A DNA stretch of 64,000 bases from Chondrosia reniformis (taxonomy: Eukaryota; Porifera; Demospongiae; Chondrillida; Chondrillidae), in contig OX359194.1 in the NCBI GenBank assembly GCA_947172415.1, positions 6,144,401 through 6,208,400 of the forward strand. The letters run 5' to 3'. Shown in pieces: positions 1 to 13,400 of the stretch. Every line of letters starts with the position of its first letter. The first letter of the stretch is position 1. The translations under genes and the position numbers were made by a program. Under the pieces are notes generated by a model. It was given only the letters and a program-made list of their open reading frames with translations, ran no database searches and was not told the DNA's origin.

Positions 1-1450
1 GCAAGGGGATGACAAGAAGACGCTAAAAGTCTCAACTGCATCTCGATATATTTTGACCAACTAAGTCTTTACCAGCTACTATTGCCCTTTAAAATGAAGC
101 AAATTTCGTAACTAACAAGATTCAATTTTCAATTTCTTTAGGTATGTTGTGATAATTAAGTAATTAACACATTTATAAAAACATCAAAAAAAATCAAAAA
201 TTTGGGGGTCACTTTCAAATTTTTGTATCCGACATTCTCGAATGACTGAAAAGGAAGGAGTTCCCCTTCTGTAGTCAACATGAAATTTTAGTCATTCAGC
301 CTCGTCCGTATGAGCTTGTCAACTAAAATTTAGGGGTCACCTATATCCGGTAAAATTCGACATGGAAATTTGGTGTGACCCAGTGATGAATCGAAGCATT
401 TTCGATCACATCCGGTAAACTCCCGTGCAACTTCTCTTACGACGCAAGTAGTGGAAGTGTCAAACAGAGTTGAGAAACCGGAGGCCATTTGGGGCACGAA
501 GTACTTCTACCTCCTCGTGGTGTGCCCTGGGGTCACCTTTACTACACTCAGTAAAGTGATGCGAAACGAAGTACTGAAGCAATTAACGTTCCAGTAACAC
601 TCAAGAGAAGAAACAACATGGTCTTGATATAATGAAGAACTTGTTTAAGAACCACATTGTTTGAACATTTTTTTAAAATTTAAAACCATATACATGTATA
701 TTTCAGATTTGTCAAACAAAAATAAACATTGTGCAGTGGTTAACAATCCCAATTGTCTAATTCATAATGAGATTGATATACATTAAAATATAACCCAGCT
801 CATCACAAATGCATACATCTATATATTGTAAAGCATTCAGTATACTCTTGTAAATTATTGCATAACGAGTATGTTAGACCACTAATAGATATTCGTATAT
901 AAGCTTTCAACCACACTCCATAGTCACCGTGTTAATTTGAAATTTCAAGAAAACAATCTCATTATCATCATGTCCATTGGATATATTTACAGATGAGTAG
1001 ACATAATAAGTACAATGTTTGCATATGTTAAATAAATCAGTCAAAGTTAGCATAATGATCAAAGGAATCCAAATAGTCTACGGAGGCTTGGTACAGAAAG
1101 GTATAGAGCTCCTGTATAGTAGAGAATGAAGATACATTGTTACATAGTGTGCAAACATGCAGTGCCATTTACAGTTACGAGATCTACAAATAATTAGATG
1201 ATAGTGATTTCTTCTACACTGTTTCGCCAAACTTCAAAAAGACCCCAGGGTCAAAATGTCTCATCCTCAAGAAACAGACATTAGATAATCCTCCAGTTAG
1301 TGTTATTTAGTTAATACACATACTCTATTTGTACAGAGTAACTCAGAATATTAACAGATTACAGCAATACTTTTTTTCAAATCCATATGCATCCTTGCTA
1401 TTTACATACAATACTTAACATTAATTTTTTCATTAATAATTTTCATACAA
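1..1450. other. Region downstream of RPTP-L, no gene found
   Basis: No convincing coding exon on either strand. The part nearest 1450 is probably the 3' untranslated region of RPTP-L, which ends at 1451 on the minus strand. Bases about 400-600 are less AT-rich than the surroundings and hold short inverted motifs around GAAGTACT, but I could not assign them. A partial copy of the repeat family that contains 29935-30120 lies near 1196-1290, recognisable by the phrase CCCAGGGTCAAAA followed by CTCAAGAAACA. Confidence 0.5.
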
Positions 1451-4400
1451 TCAACTGTCACTGACCAGTGATTGGACTGCTCTTGGTTGTCTCAGTCGCA
1501 TAGACCTCACTGTTGTAAAGATGTCCACCAGACGTTCTGTTTTCATTCTCTCCAGTATGTTACAGAGTGCTAAAAATGTGGCTGAGCGTCCAACAGAGCC
1601 ACTACAAAAATAGGAACAAGTGCCAGTCTTCCAGAAGTCTCCAAAATATCTCTTTATGACTTATTGAATGGCGCTATTATCAATTAGTTGTGTCTGCACT
1701 GACTACTAAGACCAATTTTATGACATCTATCTATGTACGTACATCAACATGTTTATTCTGATCCTTACCTTTCCTAAAACAGATATACATTTTCTCTGTT
1801 GGCCTACACCCAGACTTAGCCTCTGGGTAAAACTATAGGACATCATTGAATACCTTTTGGTATCAAATGGGGTGGGCTCATAAACTGTGCAGCCTCTTCA
1901 AGGCCTGATATGTCCAACTATATTGGGTTTATGGACCCCAAAGTCATATAAATTACCATCATCTGCCGAATTATGGTTAGCTGCCTAAGCTGAATTTGGC
2001 TTATGAAAGAGGTGGCTGCATTATAGAAAGCTTTATATATGGTCAAATATATATTAAGTATAACTAGGACTTTAAAGAGCCAATGGACTTCGGTGACTGC
2101 TTACATACTAGGTTTTACTGTACATACGTACGTACGTACTTAATACATATTATATAATCAGTATGTTTCCAGTTAATAATATTACCTGTCGTGGATGACT
2201 ACAGGCCCTGATCCCTGAGGTTGAGTTTTAGTAACGACACCAATTAAGTTGACAATGTTGGTAGATGATGTTGGAATACTACCATTGGGCCAGCTATTGT
2301 AATGAAACTGCTTCAAGATTCTTCTCTCATTATAGTGCTAATAAAGATAGGATTATACAAGGATGCATTACGCATGTCCTAGATATGAAATTAGCAAAAA
2401 AATGATAATAAAAGAAGAGAAAGGAAATGAATTAAACATAATATTAGACTTCTTCATGTAAATGTATATAGAATACTTAAAAATGACAATTCAATATAGT
2501 GACTCACAAGGCCCTTCTTGGCCTAGTGTTTGCGTTGTATGTGTCACTTTAATAAATACACATACGTATCTACAATCTAGGAATTAGGTGAGTAAAACTA
2601 GTTTCTACATCTGTACTTTATGAATGGCTAGATAACCTAGCCAGTGTACATGTATCTTGAAGATTATTTTGCAGACAATTGACTAATGAATGTGTTGATG
2701 ATGATAAAAATTGCTATGGTTACCTTGACATTAGTGATGGATATATCTCTGACAATGTAACCAGAAGAGTTTTCTGTTTGCTTTTCAGTCTCCAACAGAA
2801 AAGCACCATACTGGACCACACCCTCTTCTGGGAGGGGCCAATATCTGGCACACTGCTCCTAAAAGGAGGAGAAATGTAACAACATTAACTTTCATTACAA
2901 GTACGTAAGTCAATGTATAACAGAGTCATTCCATATGGTAGAAATAGACTGATGGCTCGCCAGGAAGTGAGTGAACAAAATAATATTATAATGCACCACA
3001 CATATCACAGAGGTTCAAGAAATGGGTTGGTTGAACGTACATTTCCATTTTCCACTAAGTCACACAACATGACAATATTTTGACATCTTGTTTCCCAAAT
3101 CATTCTCCAAAAGTCAAAAACAGTGGTCTCAAGGGGGCCTTGACTAAGAATAAACTGATTACGACGATGATAACCCTAAAGGACAGAAAACAATCACGGC
3201 AGTAAATAACATCATCAGTTGGATCAATTGAAGCAAATGCAGTGACTATAGCATTTACATCATTAAAGTGACTCTATTACAAGGGATATGTCCATTAGAT
3301 GAAATTTCACTTTAGACACATACACATTTACATATGTATCATACTATACGTACTGGCATCTAGAAATATAAATCATTTAGTAGTTACAAACATATCAATC
3401 CCTCACATCCAGATAGGTTGAATTGATATAGTCTGACCCCTCTATACCGGGAAACATTGTTAGTCTTACACGAAAGGTATCATCTAGAGGGAATATACAA
3501 TATAGACATATGAATACAATATAGACACAGGAATACAATATAGACACAGGAATACAATATAGACACAGGAATACAATATAGACATATGAATACAATATAG
3601 ACATATGAATACAATATAGACATATGAATACAATATAGACACAGGAATACAATATAGACACAGGAATACAATATAGACACAGGAATACAATATAGACACA
3701 GGAATACAATATAGACACAGGAATACAATATAGACACAGGAATACAATATAGACACAGGAATACAATATAGACACAGGAATACAATATAGACACAGGAAT
3801 ACAATATAGACACAGGAATACAATATAGACACAGGAATACAATATAGACACAGGAATACAATATAGACACAGGAATACAATATAGACACAGGAATACAAT
3901 ATAGACACAGGAATACAATATAGACATAGGAATACAATACAGAGACAGGAATACAATATAGACATAGGAATACAATACAGACACATGATAAGTTTAATGG
4001 GACAAAGCATATATAGTTATCTCACAGGGCATGACATCCTTGTGTCTATTCTTGTGAGTGTTAACAGGAAGTGTGCCATTCACAAGCAGCGCATCATCAA
4101 CAAAATCAAGAGCTTCCAAGTTCTATAAGCACCAACATACAACAATATATGTACGTACATAAGTATGTAAGTATGTACGTATGTACGCATGTGGTCAGAC
4201 ACAGTGCACAAATGCTGTATCTGCTTAAATATCAGCAGCACATACTGTTATGTAAAACAGCTTTACTACGTACACTGTATATACGTACGTATAAACTTAG
4301 CCTTTGCAATGCTCTAAAATAAAACATAACTTACAGCAAATTCACTGATGAATCCGGTCAGTCCTGTGTTCTGGTCTTCCTGTGAGAGCTGGTTCACTTT

Positions 4401-4484
4401 GTTTCTCAATCCCTTCACACCTGCCTCATATCCTCGTATCTTAAGGTATTCCAAAACTGCACTGTGAACAAATATGTATTGTTT
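1451..4484 (-). other. D2 phosphatase domain exons of RPTP-L (predicted pseudophosphatase)
   Basis: Seven exons encode the second PTP-like domain: [93 protein letters not shown], then the stop at 1451-1453. The P-loop Cys is Asp and the WPD Asp is Asn, so both residues needed for turnover are missing while the fold motifs remain. Asp in place of the D2 Cys is known from vertebrate PTPRG and PTPRZ. The likely role is regulatory or scaffolding. Confidence 0.9.
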
Positions 4485-7400
4485 CTACAAAAAGGACAAA
4501 AGAGAATTACTGAATGGCAAAAGGACATATTTGCTGAGAAAAGCATCATATCTACATATGTTGAAACACAATAATACTCAAATAGTGTGTTTAAAATTGA
4601 TATGTTTGACAGGTTCATATACAGTATGTACAGTACGTACATATACATACGTACATATACATATACATAATATGGTGTATACAGCACATACTTAGGTACA
4701 TATTACATATTACTTATGTTGACTTTGTATGTATGTAAGTGTACATAGAATATTAAGGGCTGGCTGCAGCAGTCCCTCTATTGTCTTCATTCTTACTTCC
4801 GTTGCTAGGCTCATCACATATAAATACAGGTTCATATGCAATTATTATTATAAGTAATTGCAAATGGTGGCATTCTGAAGTTCAAGTTTACTAAACTTTT
4901 CTATCTTTTTTATAATTTTGAGGATAGTCAAAAGTCAAAATTAAAACTATATGTAATCCTAACAAAGCATCCAAATATATAATTTCAGTGTAGGTGCCAG
5001 GAGCCCCATGAGTTTAATATTCAAATAGACACTATTACCCACTATAATGTATTAGTATAGACAATGCATACGTACATAGTTTAACTAGTCTAATGTATTA
5101 CTACCTACACCAGTATAAGATCAGCGCCATGTGTGATCATGATGAAGACTTAAAAGTTCCTTTCAACATGGTTGCTTTGAATTTTAAAGAATTCCTTATT
5201 TATAAAAAGAACTTGATTATAAATTAACAATGACCCAATTTTAACTATAATAATTATCACAGGAATTCAATAAAAATATTTAAGCTAAAAAGTCTTGTTA
5301 ATCTACAGCAGTTTATCTTTAAGATGGAATGTCTCATTTTAATAGGACTTCAGAGTCACACAAACAATATCAAACTTCAGTCACTTAATATTCCAACATT
5401 TTTTGTCTACTGAGCCACCTACATATGTACGTACGTACTTATGTTCGAACTGATGAAGACCTAAGGGATAAAACATCATAATCCTTTGTTTGAAGAAGTG
5501 TTGCTGCTTGCTTAAAAACATGCATAAGCATGTTCATAATGTATACATTGTATATACGAAGACAAACAAAAGCCTTTAACTAAGAAAACATACCTCTGTT
5601 TGTACCATGTACGTTCTCTGACTTCTCATTCCAAGTATAAAATTGTAAATATCAATTTCTCCTCTATCCTCAATCATCTGCATCATTCCATGAATAGCAA
5701 TGAGAGTTCCAGTACGGCCTACTCCAGCACTATAAATAAACAAAAATAAAAATATATCTATATATGTATATGTCTATATGTGTACGTATATGTCTATATA
5801 TGTACGTACGTTTATATCTATATATGTACGTATATGTCTATATATGTACGTACGTATATGTCTATATATGTGTATGTATGTACATGAGTACATAGGTACG
5901 TATATATGTATATAGGTATGTAGTGTCATGACACATTTCTTACCTGCAGTGGGTAATGATTGGTCCTACATCTTGGGGATTAAACTCTTCCATTCGTTTG
6001 ATCAACTGCAAAATCGGAATTGCTTGTTCTGGTACTCCAAAATCAGGCCAGGCTGTGTAGTGGATCTGATGGATTTGGCGATGTTCCTTTGAATGCTCCT
6101 AAGAATATAAGTAAATCCATGGATATACAATATAAATAATTTCAAGTATATGAGAGGTCTGTGTCCTTAATTAATGTGAAAGGCTACAAGTAAGAGATTT
6201 GAACTGCTTGTAGCTGGTAGTTCTCCATGTTCAATGGCAAGCTCTGTTGTTATTACTACTTACGTACCTTGACAAGATCAAATGTTCTAAGGCTGAGATG
6301 GGCTAGCTCTTGCTGGTCAATCAAAGTGACAGTCAGATCACCAAAGTCTGCAGAACTTCCAACAGGATCAGGCCAATATTGATGACACTTAACCTGTATC
6401 AAAGTACATACGAATATACATGCTGTACATACTTAGATTATTTAACAATGTACATACTTACGTGTATGTATATTTTACATTACACAAATCATGCTGTATC
6501 ATGTATATTAATGTATACTTATTTATAGTACAGGAATATATATATATACATATACGTACGTGCAGTACGTACGTATATGTAAATGAAATTCAAAAGCAAT
6601 GGCCTACACCTTCACATTGCATTTACAGAGGAATGAACCCCATTTTTTTATACGTATCTAATAGTCTTACAAGAAGAGGAACTTACTCTGGTCTTTTCAA
6701 CAAGATTTGTCAGAACGACAATAGTTCTAGAGTTCTGTTCCCAAACCATTCTCCAGAAATCATGAGTTGTGTTAACCAATGGACCTATAGTCATGGATAA
6801 ATACGTATGTACAACAGGTTACATCCTAGTACGTGTGTACGTACGTACATAGTGGACAATTGATGATCTCAACATTTAATAAGATAAAGTAAGAGTACGT
6901 TACCTTGTGTGGCAATGAAGGTCTTCTTGTTTCGATAAGACTAGAGTAGAAAGGGCAATTTTTACTGCATTAAAGATATGTACTTTGACTATATAACCGT
7001 ATTATGCTAACTCACATCAATGAAATTTGCATTTATGTAATCTGATCCCGGGCGATCCTCTATTGTACTTAATACAACTCTACTACTATCATCTACAGAA
7101 TATAGTGTGAAATGGTGTTAGAGAAGAGACGGGAAAGTGCATTAGTGGATGGATTGATGAGTGGATGGGTGGGTGGATGGGTGTGTGGATGAATGGGTAG
7201 ATGGTTAGGTGGATGGGTGGATGGGTGTACAGCTCACATGAATGAATATTTGCATATCTATTTTTTGGTACATTGAATGATTCCGATCCAATACTGTGTG
7301 CCAGAGTAGGTGATTTAATAGAGAGAAGCTGGAGACAAAGGATTGGAGGATAAGGTTATTTTGAAATACATACCATATGTTGAAAATATTTTTCAACTCC

Positions 7401-10400
7401 TCCTATACGTACATACTAAAGGATAGTCATATGTAGTTTAAGGAACTACGTATTTCTACTCATGTAAGTACGTATGCCTGCCTAATTCATAAGCATACAT
7501 CTTACCTCATATTCCTCTTGGAAAATCTGGTCAGAATTCTTATGCTTCTTTTTAGCATATGCCTCAAAATCATCTACCTTACAAGGCCTTTTAATCTCAT
7601 CTAGTGATTCAACACAATTAAACCACAATATGATTAATCTCTCAAATGGAACACGACCTTATTAACTACTTACTGTTTGGGATTGCACTTTGGTTAACAT
7701 GTAAATTGACATTTTCCCGCTAGAAGGATAATTAAACAAGATATAACATCAACTGCAGAGAAATATAAACTTTCCCTTACAAGTATGTATGTATGCACAT
7801 AGCTCAAAGGCTTTCCCTGTGTTGACTAAGAAATTTAACTTTCAAACATTAATATACATACGTATAATAAAAATAAAGCTGTGATGTCTGGGACTTGGAT
7901 TTTATCCCACCCTCTGGTTCCCATCAAGCAAACTTTGGTTCCACCCATTAGCTCATGTACTTCTCAGGAGACATGAGTGGGTGGGGCAAAATCCAGAGTC
8001 AAATGATGAGACATCACAGCTTTAGCTTCAGATCCCTATTTTTCATATCTACGTAGTGTTCAGTCACAGGATGACTGTATCCCTTATCTGCTAATAAGGA
8101 AACCACAAGCTTTTGGGAGTACATCGGACACACCAAAAGTTGACTTACTTATGAGTAGATAAATGATAATAAATTGAATAGGAGGATAGGTTATAAAGGT
8201 TATGCATTGAAAAATGAATTCTGATAAGTAGAACATATATTTGGGTCCCCAGAGGTTTAACTTATCCAGACTCAGTAAAAGCTTCTAAATAAGGTCTGGA
8301 TGTAAGACCTTTAAGACATGAAGGTAACAAGTGGAAAGTTAAAATAGCAGTCCATAGGCTCACCAGTCTGAAGGAGCCCTGTCGAGAGGGAGCTCGTGGT
8401 GGATAGGAGGCGGGGTACTTCCTAAAGAGATAAGATATTACGTACGTATAGGCATGTGTGTACTGCTATAAGACACTCCAATGTACGTACAGTGTAATGT
8501 TTCCAAAGGTATTAAATACTGTAATAATGCATACTACCAAGGTTGCACAACCCTTATATACCAACAACAGACACAGATGTGTATACATATGTGCATATAT
8601 ACAATACATACATAATTAGGTATGTATTCAAACACATACAGTATATACAAAACATATGTGTACATATATGTATTACTATGTATGTATGTATGTACCTTCG
8701 CCTGTAGAACAGGAATACTAGGAGTGCAATTATGAGCACAAGTAATGCGATAATGACTACAAATAGTACTACAAGTCCAACAATCAGACCAACATCAGTT
8801 GCATTATTTGGAGGTGATTGAACTACATATAAAAAGAACAACAACAAAGAGTAGCTTAATAATTAACTTGTTGCTATGGTCACAAAATATATACGTAATT
8901 AATATACGTAGTTATGTAATAAATAAGTATTAACATCTCCAATATGTCAATATAATATAATATATACGTAAGAGGACATTTGCTGGCTACGTACGTACAT
9001 GTACGCACATACGTAGAAGAGTAGGATGATATATACATACAAAACTTACTTATCACAATTAATCTATAGTTAGTTGAAGAAAATATGTTATACTGTCTAC
9101 TATCCGGTGGATCTGCTCTTCGTCTTCTTCTTGCAGACTATAGATAGGACAAATATCTCTGTGCATGTACGTACGTACGTACATGTACGTATATGAATCT
9201 AAAACACCATTTTCCTATGGTTGACATCACTATGAGGCTGAGGAAGAATAGACTACTTTCCTAAACCTACGTATTATTTAGGGAAAACCTAATAAGGTTT
9301 GGATGAGGATACAGATTTACGTATATTCTACATTATATTTCTAAGATATACGTACACATACGTACGTATAGTGATGACACAAAATACTACAGTATGTTGA
9401 ACCAGTGGAACAATAAACGTACATAAACCAGGCAGACTAAGACACATGTATGATCACAAAAACAGAAAAATAAACATTCTTACATCGGCAACGTTTTGGT
9501 TAGTCACAAAATATCTTATGAAGCAATCCAATGTTGTGCCAGGTTTAATTGCTCCATTGACATATTTGTTTTGACGGACAATTGCTACACTGCCATCTCC
9601 TATTGTAAAGTCCACTGGCAGGTCACCAGGTTGAATGCCAATTTCAGAGATAACATAAGCCTGCCCATCCTGGGCTGTGGAAAAGCTACCAAATGTTGAT
9701 GGATCCCCAAAGGCTTCATCGGGTGACTTTGATCTAGTGGTGCCATTTAGATTACGAATGCACACCAGCCATACATGACTACAAGATGTAAAAAATGGGT
9801 TATATAAATCTACATACGTATGTATTATCTATAACACACCATTTTTCATGTTACATCTACTCTAGAATAAGTCCTATAGGGAACTAAACCTAGTGAGAGC
9901 TTTGGATGAGGATATAGATTTTTCTCCTTCTCCTTCTCTTCTTCTCCACTTGGCCAGACCAGCACTTCTTGGAATTCCACCCTTCATCAGTGACCCTGCA
10001 AATCTTTGTTATCTTCTTGATCTTTTGTGGGTCATATTAGGCTGAATGGTGACTTAAGGTTGAATTTGTATTTCTTTTCTAGACTCAACTTAAAAAATTC
10101 ATACATACACACGTATTTAAACATTTATACAATACCTCAATAGGTCAGCTCCATCAGCAAATTGAATCTCTGGTATGGTAATAGTCACTGTAGTAGTTCC
10201 CTCCCCTACAGCTCCATTTGGTAGTCCAATGGAGGGAGGCTTTCCATCCCCAGATATGTCAGTGCTTGGCAGAGTGTTAAATAGACGGGTCAGTGGAGGT
10301 CCAAATGGCCTAACAGGAGAACTATCGGCCTCAACTGAGATCTCATAGACCTGATAGGACTCCAAATTGTCAATGTAGTAATATGTATTAGATACATTAC

Positions 10401-13400
10401 TAGTGATGGTGGGACCAGGGTTTGTAGTGTTAATTGAAACTCTGTATGATCCCGTGAATCTGTTATCAGAAGGCGCCATCCAGGTCAAATTCATAGACGT
10501 GGACAAACGTTCAGCTGACAGACCAGAGGGCTTGGCTACAGAATTAAGAAGAGATACATACGTCCATAACATCAAACAGAATATGACATAAGATCAAAGG
10601 AAAGTTGCAACATCAAATTCAACAACAACCAGAAGGTTGCAGTTGCCGTATTCTACCTGCTGCATCCTATCACTTAATATACGTATTCTACCTGCTGCAT
10701 CCTATCACTTAATATATGTATTCTACCTGCTGCATCCTATCACTTAATATACGTATTCTACCTGCTGCATCCTATCACTTAATATACGTATTCTACCTGC
10801 TGCATCCTATCACTTAATATGTGTATTCTACCTGCTGCATCCTATCACTTAATATACGTATTCTACCTGCTGCATCCTATCACTTAATATATGTATTCTA
10901 CCTGCTGCATCCTATCACTTAATATACGTATTCTACCTGCTGCATCCTATCACTTAATATACTTATTCTACCTGCTGCATCCTATCACTTAATATACGTA
11001 TTCTACCTGCTGCATCCTATCACTTAATATACGTATTCTACCTGCTGCATCCTATCACTTAATATATGTATTCTACCTGCTGCATCCTATCACTTAATAT
11101 ATGCAAGATGTTGCATTGATTTTGCTGTTGTACGTACGTAAAGTTATAAACCAAATTCAAAACATTTTAGCTGTAAAGGCTTGCAGTTGTTAATAAAGGA
11201 ATAATATTGATACTGTTCATACGTTCATATGTACGTATGCAACATCACAAGCATATGAATCACCATGATAACAGTAACAGTACATACATATGTACTGAAC
11301 GTAATATATATGTAGATACCTATATATGTAGATACCTAGAAAAAGGATTTCTCTTGTGTCTCCATATGTTTCAAGTATTGCAGTACGATCCATCTCTCCA
11401 TTCACAGCTTCCTTAGCTTTACAGGACACAGCACAGGTGTAGTTTCCTGAGTCGTTCAGAAATCCATTTTGAATGCTCATATTAAGTCTTCTAATGCCAC
11501 TAGCTGGCAAATTAAACATGAATGGAGTCGAGTTTAACTCAACCTTCTTAGAAATAAGATCAATGGCATATATAGGAAGTCTATCTTTGAACCAAGCCAG
11601 ATAGAATGCTGATTCATTCCAGTCACATGAGAGGGTTATGTCGTTATCTACACCAATGAGGTACTGCATGCTTTCTGGAGGAATTCTGATTGTTGCTGAG
11701 ACAAGATCTGGATACAGATAAAGACTTTTAAATAACACTTCTGCAACTTTAAAATTACACATTAAAGAATGTATTCACTTTTCCCTATAGACTTTAGACC
11801 AAATTAACAAAACATATTTATATACGTACGTACGTACATTAATACACATGTACATACAACTGTAGGACTACATATGTACGTACGTACTATCAGTCTACGT
11901 AAGTACGTAGACTGATTGAACAAATACGTATGTATGTGTAACGTGTACAGAACATACGTACTTATGTACAGACTATATACGTACATGCATCACTGATCAT
12001 CTAAAACATTGAGCAATTTGCTTCACCATCATATAAAGTAAGTTACATGTGTAGTACCATTTTCAACTGTTTCAAATTCTCTCAGTGCAGTCCATCCATT
12101 TTGGAGTTTATTGAAAGCCATCACTTTGGCTGTGTAGTTGCTGCAGGATGCTAAATTGTACACTGTTGCCATGGCATCCGAATAAGTCATTTGATGGACA
12201 ATTGTATCATTCACATTGCAAATGGTCAAATTGTATTGCACTGTGTCATCACATCCATCAGATATACCCGTTTGGTCGCTACCAGACAATGCATCCCAAG
12301 TGATCATGGCTGTCACAGGCATTTGGTCATCAGTGGGAATGGATATTTCAAGACCAGTAATGTTAACTGGAACAGCTGTAAAGGATATTAACTTCAGAAT
12401 CAAACTTTTCAAAAATCATTCTAGCAGTATAGCTTACCATAGAAACAGACTTCCTTTGAGTCCTTCAGTGCTTCAGGTATATCATCAAATGCCATATCTC
12501 TAGCTTCACAACTCACAACACAGGTGTAGTTACCACTATCAGTGAGACTAGAACCAGGGATGGTCAACTCTGAATACCTACCCTCATAAGATGACGTAGC
12601 ACTCAGTGTGTTATTTAGCACATCACTGGAAGCAAGATCCATTGCATAGACCAGACTGCCATCCTTGTACCAGCCAAAATAGTAGGCTGTAGAGTTCCAT
12701 GTACAATTCAATGTAACACTAGTACCTACTGTCCTTTCAACAGGATCATCAGGTGGTGAGTCAATGGAGACTGTCACTGGATCTACAAGAATACAAGTCA
12801 GTATCTGAAAAGACACTAAAAAGCAACTTAAAATTATAGAAATAAATATAAAGATATTGAAAGATTGATTTATAATAAGATGTACGTATGCTACCACATT
12901 GTGTATGTAAATATGTAACAGTTTAACAGAAATTGATTTAAGTCTTAACATAACTTTACACTGCTCCTGTGTACTAACATATGAACTAGGGGAATTAATT
13001 GCACTGAGTCGTGTAAAAGCTATGACAATAAGCAAACAATCACTGGAACACATTACACCAAACCAGCCAAGTGACCACAGTTTAATCTTGGCTTGGGGAT
13101 AGAAATCCTATTAATTGGCAACTAATGATCACCTCACAGTCATCCAAGAAAAAGTAAGCATGATTTTGCTTTCCATATGTACTTACGGATAACCAAAAGC
13201 ATTATACCGACTAACTTTTCATGTGTACATACGTAAGCATACATAACTCTGCATGTATAGCATGTATTTATCCATACCCATCTCATTTGTAGTAAAACCA
13301 GCTTCAGTAGATGTAGACACTTGCAATGTGTTGCTAGCTGTTACAGATATTGTTAGATTTTCACAAGCAGGTAGATTATCAAATGTAACTTCAGACTCCA

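Larger units (their letters stand above)
5594..7600 (-). other. D1 phosphatase domain exons of RPTP-L (predicted active)
   Basis: Eight exons encode a complete classical PTP domain. In order I read the entry motif [27 protein letters not shown] (KNRY loop), [35 protein letters not shown], the acid loop WPDFGVP and the P-loop [10 protein letters not shown]. The catalytic Cys and Arg and the WPD general acid are all present, so this domain should be catalytically competent. The P-loop is split between exons 6098-5944 and 5729-5594, after HC and two bases of the next codon. Confidence 0.9.

Noticed and set aside
3395..4010. Three overlapping minus-strand open frames of 166-180 codons with repeated [23 protein letters not shown] peptide
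   Set aside because: They are the 19-bp minisatellite read in three frames. Only the final stretch before 3407 is a real exon of RPTP-L.
10651..11105. Possible CRISPR array (regular 35-bp spacing)
   Set aside because: There are no unique spacers between repeats, the genome is clearly eukaryotic, and there are no cas genes. It is a plain minisatellite.
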